Shown here: positions 8,479-16,133 of the stretch, one piece after another | Layout: every line of letters begins with the position of its first letter | Numbering within the stretch: position 1 is the first letter of the stretch | From: DATAPD01 sp036265385 | Lineage (GTDB): Bacteria; Acidobacteriota; Terriglobia; Terriglobales; Acidobacteriaceae | Assembly (NCBI GenBank): GCA_036265385.1 | Contig: DATAPD010000015.1 | Location: 372,001-436,000 of the forward strand | Reading direction: 5' to 3' | Length of the DNA stretch: 64,000 bases | Position numbers and translations under genes: made by a program | Notes under the pieces: model-generated | Database searches by the model: none | Told to the model about the DNA's origin: nothing | Seen by the model: only the letters and a program-made list of their open reading frames with translations

Positions 8479-9950
8479 GCGCCGGCAACTCCGACGCCGC
8501 GCTCGAGTTCACGATGATGAACGATGACCTCCACACCCTTGAGCGCTCGCAACCTCTTGGCAATTTCTTCGGCAAGGTACACGGAGCGATGTTGCCCGCC
8601 CGTGCATCCGCACGAAACCATCAGATTCTTAAAACCGCGGCGCTCATATTCGGTAACGCTTGCCTCGACGAGTGACCACGCATTGGCAAGGAACTTGTGC
8701 ACGCTTTCCTGCGCATTGAGATACTCGATCACTTCAGCATCGCGGCCCGTCTGAGCTTTAAAGCGCTCTTCGCGACCTGGATTGGGGAGACTACGTCCGT
8801 CGAAAACAAAGCCGCCGCCATTGCCCGATTCGTCCTTTGGCCATCCCTTGTGAAACGAGAAACTAAAAACGCGAACGGTCAAGCCCGCAGATTGTGCATC
8901 TGTTTTGGTTGACGGTTTTTCGGGAACGTCCTTCGCCAGATTCAGTAATTTTTCAGACGCTAACATGTTGCGGAACGCGTCCGTTAAGGTCGGCAGCTGT
9001 ACCGGCAACGTAGCGTTGTGCAAAAGCCAGCGCAGATTCTTCAGCGCATATGGAACGCTCTGCAAAAAGTGGGGCTTGCGTTCGTAAAATCCGCGAAATC
9101 CATACGCACCCAGCGCCTGCATAATGCGTACATAGACGTACGCATAGTAGTGCTCCATAAATGTCGCGCGATCCAGCGAAATGTATTTCGCGACGTTTTC
9201 CAGGTAGTGCGCCAGCAATTCCTGACGCAACTCAGGCGGAAGGTCCGCCTTCGCATCGTAAAGAAGCGACGCGATGTCGTACTGCAGAGCCCCCTTGCGC
9301 CCGCCTTGGTAATCGACAAAATACGGATTACCGTCTCGCAGCATCACGTTGCGCGACTGAAAATCGCGATACAAAAAGTAATCGTGATCAGCACTCAACA
9401 GCAGCTTGGTGAGCCGAGTGAAATCGGTTTCGAGTGCCTGCTCATTGAAAGGAACACCCGCAAGACGCAGGAAGTAATACTTGAAATAATTCAAGTCCCA
9501 AGCGATGGACTGGCGATCGAAGCTCCCACGCGGGTAGCAGACTTTGTAGTTGAGATCTTTTCCTGCCTCGATCTGAACACGCGGCAGCATCTCGACCACT
9601 TTCTTATACGCAGCCACCACATCCGCAGGAATGTCCTCACCGGAACGGCCTTTCGACAAAAGATCAAACAGCGTCGTGTCGCCGAGGTCCTCTTCGAGAT
9701 ACGCCCCCTGGCTCAGATCTTCTTCATAAATTTCCGGCACTGGCAAGCGATGCTTTCGGAAGTGCCGCGAGAATTCGAGAAACGCGACATTCTCCTCCCG
9801 TACACCGTAGACGACACCGATGGCCGATGCCGTGTCATTTGCCAGCCGAATGATGGCCCGTCCTGATCCACCGAGTTCCCCCTGCAGCGGCATAACTTGC
9901 GTCGCAGGCGAGCCGAAATGATGTTCGAAGAGTTTTTTTAGGACATCCAT
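8475..9950 (-). CDS. AmgK-like sugar kinase fused to a RapZ C-terminal domain
   Basis: Two-domain fusion of 491 residues. Residues 1-335 form an aminoglycoside-phosphotransferase fold like AmgK, the anomeric kinase for MurNAc/GlcNAc. They include the nucleotide-loop region GELGGSGR (24-31), catalytic-loop Asp196 and Asn201 in YRDFQSRN (the usual His is Tyr), and metal-binding Asp213. After a Lys/Thr/Ser linker (340-356), residues 357-485 match the C-terminal domain of RapZ, including FDGRSLPNP (383-391) and the hallmark GCTGGQHRS (448-456). In Escherichia coli this domain senses glucosamine-6-phosphate and binds GlmY/GlmZ RNAs. The N-terminal P-loop domain of RapZ is absent. The four-base overlap with the MurU-like gene indicates one salvage pathway. 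I infer that the RapZ domain makes the kinase responsive to an amino-sugar phosphate. Confidence 0.85.
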   Translation of the reverse strand: MDVLKKLFEHHFGSPATQVMPLQGELGGSGRAIIRLANDTASAIGVVYGVREENVAFLEFSRHFRKHRLPVPEIYEEDLSQGAYLEEDLGDTTLFDLLSKGRSGEDIPADVVAAYKKVVEMLPRVQIEAGKDLNYKVCYPRGSFDRQSIAWDLNYFKYYFLRLAGVPFNEQALETDFTRLTKLLLSADHDYFLYRDFQSRNVMLRDGNPYFVDYQGGRKGALQYDIASLLYDAKADLPPELRQELLAHYLENVAKYISLDRATFMEHYYAYVYVRIMQALGAYGFRGFYERKPHFLQSVPYALKNLRWLLHNATLPVQLPTLTDAFRNMLASEKLLNLAKDVPEKPSTKTDAQSAGLTVRVFSFSFHKGWPKDESGNGGGFVFDGRSLPNPGREERFKAQTGRDAEVIEYLNAQESVHKFLANAWSLVEASVTEYERRGFKNLMVSCGCTGGQHRSVYLAEEIAKRLRALKGVEVIVHHRELERGVGVAGA

Positions 9951-10092
9951 GGGAGTACTGGCGCGTGCCTTCTCACGATACCACTCGGCTTACTGCACCG
10001 GATAGTTTGCTCAGACGATCAGCTAAAACTCGTACAGGCTGTAGAACTGGATGTACAATCCCTGCGCGCTTTCCAAGGATTGGGGGAAATAG

Positions 10093-10347
10093 CGTCTGAT
10101 CCTGATAGCGACTATTGCGCTCATGGTGGCCCCGATTGTGCGATGGCCGTTCGCGTGGATTTTTCTCAAACCTCTGCCACCCCAGCTGATCACATATCTC
10201 TTCTTACTGGCGCTTGTTGTCTACGATTTCTGGTCGCTCGGTAAAATCGATCGCACGACTCTCTGGGCCAGCATTTTTTTGATTGTCATTCAGATGACGG
10301 GCGTCCCGCTCGCCCAAATCGTACCCTGGCATGCATTCGCTGGATGA
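10093..10347 (+). pseudogene. Probable 3' remnant of a small membrane-protein gene
   Basis: The frame opens directly after an in-frame TAG (10090-10092) and reads RLILIATIAL before the first ATG at 10123. It then continues as a strongly hydrophobic sequence with three likely membrane segments (WPFAWIFL, YLFLLALVVYDFW, ASIFLIVIQM). Because the first membrane helix starts upstream of the ATG and no ribosome binding site is visible, I read this as the C-terminal part of a longer multi-helix protein whose 5' half is lost. A genuine 74-residue protein from 10123 is the alternative. No other gene is visible in 9951-10371. Confidence 0.45.
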
Positions 10348-10371
10348 ATCCAGCGAATCACGTTGTTCCCC

Positions 10372-11985
10372 TTACGCCCCTTCGCCTCTCCCCTCGGGTA
10401 CCGATGCCCACACCGCACGCTCCTTCGCCCACTCGCGAAGCTCCTGAATCTCCTCCGCTCTCGTCGTCGACAGCGGTACGGTTCCTTCCAACGCAGTCAG
10501 CAGGTCTTGCGTCGTCACGTCTTGTTTTTTCGCAAAAGCTCCAAACATAGCTGTCTGCACTGCCGATTCAATCTCTGCGCCTGAAAAGCCGCGCGCCGCG
10601 CTAGCCACTCGATCCAGATCGAACTCCGATGGATTCCGCTTCCTTCTTTTTAACTGGATATCAAAGATCTGTTTCCGCTCCGACTGGTTTGGCAAGTCCA
10701 CGAAGAACAACTCGTCAAACCGTCCCTTGCGGATCAACTCCGGCGGCAGCACTGTCACGTTGTTGCACGTCGCAGCGACAAACACCGGAGCTTTCCGCTC
10801 CTGCATCCATGACAAAAACGATGCCAGCAACCGCGACGAGACGCCTGCATCTGCCGACGCTGAATCAGGACCGCTCCCCGCGAATACTTTCTCCAACTCG
10901 TCGATCCATAAGACACAGGGTGACAGACTTTCGGCCACTTTAAATACCTTCTGGATGCGCTTCTCGGTCTCGCCTATGAATTTGTCATAAATCGCTGCAG
11001 TATCGAATTTCACGAGCGGCAGTTGCCATTCGCCCGCCACAGCACGCGCGCACAGACTCTTGCCACAGCCCTGCACGCCCAGGATGATTACACCCCGCGG
11101 AGGCTCCAGCCCGAATTCGCGCGCCTTGTCTTCCCATGCGCCTTGTCGTCTGGCCAGCCATTGCTTCAAATTATCGAGTCCACCAACACTCGCCATGCTC
11201 TCCGTCGCGGGTACGAACTCGAGCATCTCTTGCCGCTTGAGTAATGCTTTTTTTGCCTCTACCACATCCGTAACCGTTTCTGTCGAAATCGCATATCGCG
11301 CGACCAACGCCTGTGACAGTGCCCGTTCCGCTTCTTCTTCCGTCAATCCGCGCAAGTTTTCTGCCAGTGCTTCAAGGCCAGTCCCATCCAATTTCCTCTC
11401 TAAAGTATGCGTCTTCGATACGCGCACAACCGTCTCATCGATCAGCTGACGCAGGCGCTGCCGATCTGGTAATGGCAGCTCCAGGAACTCAACCAGGCTT
11501 TCCAGTTCTGGCGGAATCGTCACCCGAGGCCCCATCAGGATGACGGTTCTACGGTTCGTCGAAAACTTTTGCCCCACATCCCGCAGCCTTCGCACGACCA
11601 CAGGATCTTCCATGTGCCGATGAAAATCTTTCAGGATGAACGCCGCTTCAATCGTTAATCCTTCAAGATTCGCCAGCATCTGTGCCGGCTCGCGGCTGTT
11701 GTAAAGAGCCTTCGTATTCTGCTCGGCTTCGTGTGAGTTGTTATTCGCGGTCGACGGCCAGCCTTCCGACGCTTCCAATGATGTCTCAGCCGATGTTGTT
11801 CCAGATCGCATCAACCCGCTGGCAATGCTCCACTCAAAGGTCGCAAGGTTTACCGCCGAACAGGCCACGCGGACTAACCGTAGCGCACGTACTTCTTCTA
11901 CTGTCTCCATCACCACGATTGGCGTCGAAGACTCCAGCAGCACTTTCAAGCGATCCACTACGTTGGCCATATCCGTTTGACCCAT
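10372..11985 (-). CDS. Ycf46-like AAA ATPase
   Basis: AAA-family ATPase of 537 residues. The N-terminal half (about 10-250) resembles the Ycf46 group of plastids and cyanobacteria, with a degenerate ATPase-like segment that lacks a P-loop. The C-terminal AAA module has Walker A GVQGCGKS at 303-310, Walker B VLWIDELE at 358-365, and a GRFDE arginine-finger region near 420. A Ser/Asn-rich low-complexity insert occupies about 60-95. The Ycf46 group has no firmly established function beyond roles in photosynthetic hosts, so the job here is unknown; a chaperone or remodelling role is an inference from the fold. It is divergent from rpsT, whose promoter overlaps its first codons. Confidence 0.8.
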   Translation of the reverse strand: MGQTDMANVVDRLKVLLESSTPIVVMETVEEVRALRLVRVACSAVNLATFEWSIASGLMRSGTTSAETSLEASEGWPSTANNNSHEAEQNTKALYNSREPAQMLANLEGLTIEAAFILKDFHRHMEDPVVVRRLRDVGQKFSTNRRTVILMGPRVTIPPELESLVEFLELPLPDRQRLRQLIDETVVRVSKTHTLERKLDGTGLEALAENLRGLTEEEAERALSQALVARYAISTETVTDVVEAKKALLKRQEMLEFVPATESMASVGGLDNLKQWLARRQGAWEDKAREFGLEPPRGVIILGVQGCGKSLCARAVAGEWQLPLVKFDTAAIYDKFIGETEKRIQKVFKVAESLSPCVLWIDELEKVFAGSGPDSASADAGVSSRLLASFLSWMQERKAPVFVAATCNNVTVLPPELIRKGRFDELFFVDLPNQSERKQIFDIQLKRRKRNPSEFDLDRVASAARGFSGAEIESAVQTAMFGAFAKKQDVTTQDLLTALEGTVPLSTTRAEEIQELREWAKERAVWASVPEGRGEGA

Positions 11986-12006
11986 CGGGACTTACTCTCG
12001 TAAAAT
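11977..12006 (+). promoter_or_regulatory. Sigma-70-type promoter of rpsT
   Basis: TTGACC (11977-11982) and TAAAAT (12001-12006) each match five of six consensus bases and are 18 bp apart, about 50 bp before the rpsT start. The -35 box lies over the first codons of the divergent AAA ATPase gene, so the two genes may interfere with each other's transcription. Confidence 0.7.
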
Positions 12007-12055
12007 AACGTATTCGGCACCCACCGGAATAACTCTCTAGGAAACGAAGGTAACA

Positions 12056-12322
12056 ATGGCAAACCATTATTCGGCGCTGAAGCGCGCTCGTCAGACAGTA
12101 AAGCGCACGGACGTAAACCGCGCTAACACCTCTCGGCTGCGTACAGCGCTCCGCGAAATTCGCGAAACCCTGGCGAAGGGTGACAAAGCGGCCGCAGAAA
12201 AGACTTACCGGGAAACCGTCTCCGCCCTCGATAAGGCAATCCAAAAGGGTGTGATCCACAAAAATACGGCAGCCCGCTACAAATCTCGCCTGGCTGTGCG
12301 TGTAGCGAAGTCTGGAAAGTAA
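12056..12322 (+). CDS. rpsT: 30S ribosomal protein S20
   Basis: S20 is a primary 16S rRNA-binding protein of the small subunit. The 88-residue, Lys/Arg/Ala-rich helical sequence starts MANHYSALKRARQ and ends with the typical KSRLAVRV segment. GAAGG lies six bases before the ATG. It has its own promoter upstream and a strong terminator 57 bp downstream, so it is a monocistronic unit. Confidence 0.97.
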   Translation: MANHYSALKRARQTVKRTDVNRANTSRLRTALREIRETLAKGDKAAAEKTYRETVSALDKAIQKGVIHKNTAARYKSRLAVRVAKSGK

Positions 12323-12379
12323 TTACCGTTTTCCAATCGGCATTTAGCAACATCCGGCATTCAGCCAGAAATGATTCTT

Positions 12380-12411
12380 GGCAGGCTCTCATGCCTGCCT
12401 TTTCTATTTTT
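12380..12411 (+). terminator. Intrinsic terminator of rpsT
   Basis: GGCAGGC (12380-12386), a six-base loop and GCCTGCC (12393-12399) form a perfect 7-bp stem followed by TTTTCTATTTTT. Confidence 0.92.
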
Positions 12412-12418
12412 GAGATTG

Positions 12419-12480
12419 TCGTCCTGAGCGATTCCTCCTTTTTGAATTCGTCATCCTGAGCGAAGCGAAGGACTTCCCTG
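12419..12480. repeat. Dispersed repeat, GTCATCCTGAGCG family (one and a half copies)
   Basis: A full copy starts at 12450 (GTCATCCTGAGCGAAGCG, then AAGGACTTCCCTGCG). It is preceded at 12419 by a partial, diverged copy (GTCGTCCTGAGCGATTCC). Related copies are at 39432 and, in variant form, at 45640 and 45692. It sits between the rpsT terminator and the convergent N-acetyltransferase gene. Confidence 0.65.
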
Positions 12481-12538
12481 CGAGTGTTTCAAAATACTTA
12501 TATCTCTCGGTACAGCCGCTAACGCTTAAGTCCCCGCC

Positions 12539-13288
12539 TTACAATTCGACTCCAAACTCTCTCCGCAATATTTCTCGCCATTCCTCCTCGCTCGAGAGTT
12601 CCCGCTCTTCCCTCTTCCCCTCCCGCGTTGTGATCAACTTCAAGCCGGACAGCGTTATCCGTCCATCCGGCAGCGCAAGCGAGCAGATGCGGTTACGAGT
12701 AAAGTGTGATTCCGGCGAGGTCTGGTGAAACCGGCACATTCCAGCGAATTCGGACAACTCGCGCGAGCGCAACGTGAATGCGTATTCCAGCTTCCACCCC
12801 TCAGGCTGAAACTTCTCTAACTGCATCCCGGTCTGAGAGTCCATCAGCCGGTATCGCACAGGTCCCTCGGACTGCTCAATCACTGGGACCAGCCGCAGAG
12901 GTTCGACGAACGAATCCCCGAATCCCACATCCGCAAGCCAAGGCTCGGCAAAATCCACCTTGAGCGTTAAGTGATCGAACTCTGCACCCAAACTCCCATC
13001 ACTTCTGCCAACCCGCGCCGAAAGCATCGACACTTTGAACCCAAGCTCGCGAAGCAGCCATGCGAAAGCGCCATTCAGTTCGTAACAGAAGCCACCTCGT
13101 CGTCGCTCAACGAGCTTTCGTACAGCCGATTCCGCATCACAAGAGATCCCGCGCTTCAATCCGATGTCCAGGTTTTCGAATGGGACGGTCAGCATGTGCG
13201 CTCGATGCAACGCACGCAGGCCTTCTGTCGTAGGCTCAATGCTGCCGGCGTACCCAATGCGCGCCAGATACTCCTCTACGGTCGGCAT
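12539..13288 (-). CDS. nat: Arylamine N-acetyltransferase
   Basis: Transfers an acetyl group from acetyl-CoA to arylamines or hydrazines through a cysteine intermediate; the natural role in bacteria is usually unknown. All three catalytic residues are visible: Cys68 in RRGGFCYE, His106 in DHLTL and Asp120 in ADVGFGDS. The 249-residue length is slightly short of the usual 260-280. It is an isolated minus-strand gene, so context gives no substrate. Confidence 0.93.
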   Translation of the reverse strand: MPTVEEYLARIGYAGSIEPTTEGLRALHRAHMLTVPFENLDIGLKRGISCDAESAVRKLVERRRGGFCYELNGAFAWLLRELGFKVSMLSARVGRSDGSLGAEFDHLTLKVDFAEPWLADVGFGDSFVEPLRLVPVIEQSEGPVRYRLMDSQTGMQLEKFQPEGWKLEYAFTLRSRELSEFAGMCRFHQTSPESHFTRNRICSLALPDGRITLSGLKLITTREGKREERELSSEEEWREILRREFGVEL

Positions 13289-13341
13289 AACACCAAGTCT
13301 AGCGAACCGAGGTCTTCGAAAAAAATGAGGTGTGAGCTTTC

Positions 13342-13863
13342 TTACTCTCTGGGCTGGATTTTTTCCGCGGCAGCCGGCTCGGCGCCTTTCGGATGCGCGA
13401 CGGGCGAGGTCATCGCAGTTTCAGGGTTTAACAGACCTTCTTTGCTTGGCCCAAGCCCCAGACCGATCAGAGCTCGCGAATCGGGAACGGTTTTCGTCTG
13501 CCACCCATGATCGCCTTGATACTTGCGCAGGGCCGCCTGCGTGGTGTCATCCCACTTACCGCTAGGCTCGCCATCCATGTAGTGCTGCTCGATCAACGCC
13601 TGCTGGATTTCTCGTGCGCGCGACGTATCGATGGCCTGCTGGCCTCGCTTGGATTTCTTGCTCTTCTTGCTTTTGTGTGACGTCGTGGTGTGGCTTTTGT
13701 GCTTCTGCCCCTTGGGAGCCGAAGCCTGCTGAGCTTTGCTGTCAGGCGTCGCAGTCGATTTCTTCTTCTTGCTCGCTGACGCAAACGACGTTCCGTTCAG
13801 CACTATAGCGAGCGCTACTACGCTGAATACTGCCGCTGCTTTCCCACTGAGACCCATCCTCAT
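13342..13863 (-). CDS. Exported peptidoglycan-binding-domain protein
   Basis: The 173-residue product has a signal peptide (residues 1-28, ending near TSFASA), a low-complexity Lys/Ser/Thr/His linker of about 55 residues and one PG_binding_1-type domain at about 85-145. The last contains REIQQALIEQHY, GKWDDTTQAALRKYQ and GWQTKTVPD. It presumably sits in the periplasm anchored to the wall. No catalytic domain is attached. The start ATG at 13863 has GGGAG six bases upstream; a second ATG two codons later is possible. Confidence 0.8.
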   Translation of the reverse strand: MRMGLSGKAAAVFSVVALAIVLNGTSFASASKKKKSTATPDSKAQQASAPKGQKHKSHTTTSHKSKKSKKSKRGQQAIDTSRAREIQQALIEQHYMDGEPSGKWDDTTQAALRKYQGDHGWQTKTVPDSRALIGLGLGPSKEGLLNPETAMTSPVAHPKGAEPAAAEKIQPRE

Positions 13864-13968
13864 CCTCGTCTCCCTTACATCGCAGCAAACACAAACCCGG
13901 TAGAACCGATGTCCTATGATCCCGAATCCGGACCATGAACGCCAGTCTCTACCGGGCCAGTCCCTTAG

Positions 13969-15573
13969 TTACGGAAGTGTCCCCGCCAGGAAGATCGTTC
14001 CATCCTGTCGGCCAGCACCGCGTTGCCTTACGAGAAACACCACGTCTTGGCCGCTCTTCAAAGTCCCTTCCGCCTTAGCGAAGTCGTCAGGGCTGTTGAC
14101 CGGCTGCTTATTGATCTCGAGCACGATATCCCCTCGGCTCAAACCAATGTCATCCGCAAACGAACCTGGTTTCACTTCCTGCACTGCCACGCCTTTACCT
14201 GCCGGAATGTCCAGCCGGTCCGCCAGCTCCGGAGTGACAGATCGTACTGTCGCGCCCAGCTTGCTCTCCTTGGGAGTTTCGTCCTGCCCGCCCGCTTCTT
14301 CCTCGCCGAGGCGCGAAGCGAACAGTTTTGAACGATCAGCCACCGTGACCGAGGCCTCTTCCTTCTTTCCATTGCGCAGGAACCCAAGTTTTACCTTGGA
14401 GCCGGGTTTGCGCCCGGCAATTTCAGCCACCAACTCATCGCCAGACTTCACTTCCTTCGTATCGACAGAGGTGATCGTGTCGCCGACCTTTAGCCCAGCC
14501 TGCTCAGCGGGACTGCCTGCCACGACGTTCGAGATCGTCACCCCAGTGCCTCCGCCATAAACCCTCTGGATTGCCGGTGAGGGCTGCGCGTTGAACTCGA
14601 TTCCAATCGACCCACGCGCCACACGGTGTTCGGGACCAATCAGTTGGTTGTAGACAGATACGACGGTGTTCGATGGAAGAGCAAAACCAACACCAGCGTA
14701 AGAACTCGTTTCAGTGAGAATTGCCGTGTTGATTCCGATCACTTCACCAGCCATATTTACCAACGGGCCGCCTGAGTTTCCAGGATTGATCGCCGCATCC
14801 GTCTGGATGAAGGATTGAAATTGACGGTTTGGAACGATGTTTCTGCCCTTTGCCGAAACAATTCCCGCGGTGACTGTTTCCTGCAAGCCGAACGGACTGC
14901 CGATGGCAATCACCCAATCGCCAACCTGCATGCTATCGGAGTTCCCCAGCTTCGCTGCGGGTAGGGGTTTGCTGTTTTCAATTTTGATAACCGCCAAATC
15001 CGTTTCCTGGTCCGTTCCGATGACCTTTGCATCGTGCTGCACGCCCGCCGGATCATCCTGCAACTTCACGCGAATCCGATCAGCCTTATCCACCACGTGC
15101 CGGTTGGTAATGATGTATCCCTTCGCATCAACGATCACACCCGATCCCAATGAACGCTCGCGGATCGGCCCTGCATCTTGTCCTTGTCCACCGAAGAAAC
15201 GATCGAAGAAATCCTGAAATGGGCTATCGTCACCACCCTGATCTCCCTCATCGCCAGGTCCTTGTCCTTGAGGAGGTCGCGCGCGTTGTCCACGGCGTCG
15301 CGTCGGCTTGATTGTCGATTCGGTGTTGATGTTGACGACGCTTGGTTCCAGTTGCCGCGAAAGTTGCGAAAACGCCGTCGAGAGTTGCTGAGGGGCTGGC
15401 ACTTTCAACGGTGTGGCGTCCGCCGAAGAGTTCTTTTGTTCCTGCCCTTTTACGCTGTAGGAAACGACCGTCCCAATAAGGATTCCGACCGCCAGCGTGG
15501 CCAGAATCGTGAGCATTGAAGCCCACCGGTTCGCTTTCAGGCGTACCCATAGAGCGCGCGCGCTCGAATCCAT
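13969..15573 (-). CDS. HtrA/DegP-type periplasmic serine protease
   Basis: Membrane-anchored or exported trypsin-like protease for envelope protein quality control. I start at the ATG at 15573, which has GGAGG ten bases upstream; the longer frame adds nine residues. In the resulting 534-residue protein a single hydrophobic anchor lies at about 20-40. A Pro/Gly/Gln-rich linker (92-118) follows, then the catalytic triad His159, Asp192 and Ser267 (GNSGGP). Two PDZ domains follow (about 350-420 and 450-530). Family knowledge gives chaperone and protease roles under envelope stress. A second, apparently non-exported paralogue lies at 42680-43744. Confidence 0.93.
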   Translation of the reverse strand: MDSSARALWVRLKANRWASMLTILATLAVGILIGTVVSYSVKGQEQKNSSADATPLKVPAPQQLSTAFSQLSRQLEPSVVNINTESTIKPTRRRGQRARPPQGQGPGDEGDQGGDDSPFQDFFDRFFGGQGQDAGPIRERSLGSGVIVDAKGYIITNRHVVDKADRIRVKLQDDPAGVQHDAKVIGTDQETDLAVIKIENSKPLPAAKLGNSDSMQVGDWVIAIGSPFGLQETVTAGIVSAKGRNIVPNRQFQSFIQTDAAINPGNSGGPLVNMAGEVIGINTAILTETSSYAGVGFALPSNTVVSVYNQLIGPEHRVARGSIGIEFNAQPSPAIQRVYGGGTGVTISNVVAGSPAEQAGLKVGDTITSVDTKEVKSGDELVAEIAGRKPGSKVKLGFLRNGKKEEASVTVADRSKLFASRLGEEEAGGQDETPKESKLGATVRSVTPELADRLDIPAGKGVAVQEVKPGSFADDIGLSRGDIVLEINKQPVNSPDDFAKAEGTLKSGQDVVFLVRQRGAGRQDGTIFLAGTLP

Positions 15574-15607
15574 ATATGTAAAACCTCCGAAAGATTGCAA
15601 ACTACTT

Positions 15608-15613
15608 ATTATA
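15608..15613 (-). promoter_or_regulatory. Candidate -10 box of the HtrA gene
   Basis: A perfect TATAAT on the minus strand lies about 35 bp before the HtrA start codon. No good -35 hexamer is visible at the right distance, so an extended or activator-dependent promoter is possible. Confidence 0.4.
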
Positions 15614-15800
15614 CGCGGTTAACAGCCGATACCCGGAACCCCGGATCCAGTTCCGCCTGTGGCGCTTCGCTGTTGTTCCCGCCATTTTTTGGAGGGAAAA
15701 GTGGCTCTGAATCCATTCCGCTTGCTTGATTAGACGCAGAAACCCAGTGCCGGGTTAACTTAACGCTCTTGTTCTGATCAGGACACACAACGTCCCGATA

Positions 15801-16121
15801 TCAGACCATCCCGCCCGCAAAAAGTGCGAGGAAAAATCCGACGCTCACCATGATGATCAGAAGCACCAGCAACGCTCCAAAGCTCAGCACATTACTGAGA
15901 CCAAACGGGCGCTCCACGCAACCAACCGCCAACTTTTGAACTCCGAACACTTCCGCTACGGCCATTAACGGAAATAAGCACCACGCGATCATCCTCGCGT
16001 GCGGAATACGCGGTTCCATGATTAAGTACGCGGTTGCAGGGAGGAAAGCCAGGGCGGGTAACAAAGCGAGCGGCGCACCCGCATAGAACAAACGCGTACC
16101 TCGCTTCTCAGTGTCCAGCAC
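15801..16121 (-). CDS. Small three-helix membrane protein, unknown
   Basis: I do not recognise this 106-residue protein. It has likely membrane segments at about 13-33, 42-58 and 80-103, and ends FFLALFAGGMV. It starts with GTG at 16121, twelve bases past the amidohydrolase stop, with AAAGG about nine bases upstream, so it is probably the last gene of the M20-amidohydrolase unit. No functional residues stand out. Confidence 0.55.
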   Translation of the reverse strand: MLDTEKRGTRLFYAGAPLALLPALAFLPATAYLIMEPRIPHARMIAWCLFPLMAVAEVFGVQKLAVGCVERPFGLSNVLSFGALLVLLIIMVSVGFFLALFAGGMV

Positions 16122-16133
16122 GGCCCAAAACCT

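Noticed and set aside
9018..9866. Long plus-strand frame of 282 residues
   Set aside because: It is opposite the kinase-RapZ gene, which has clear domains in its own frame.
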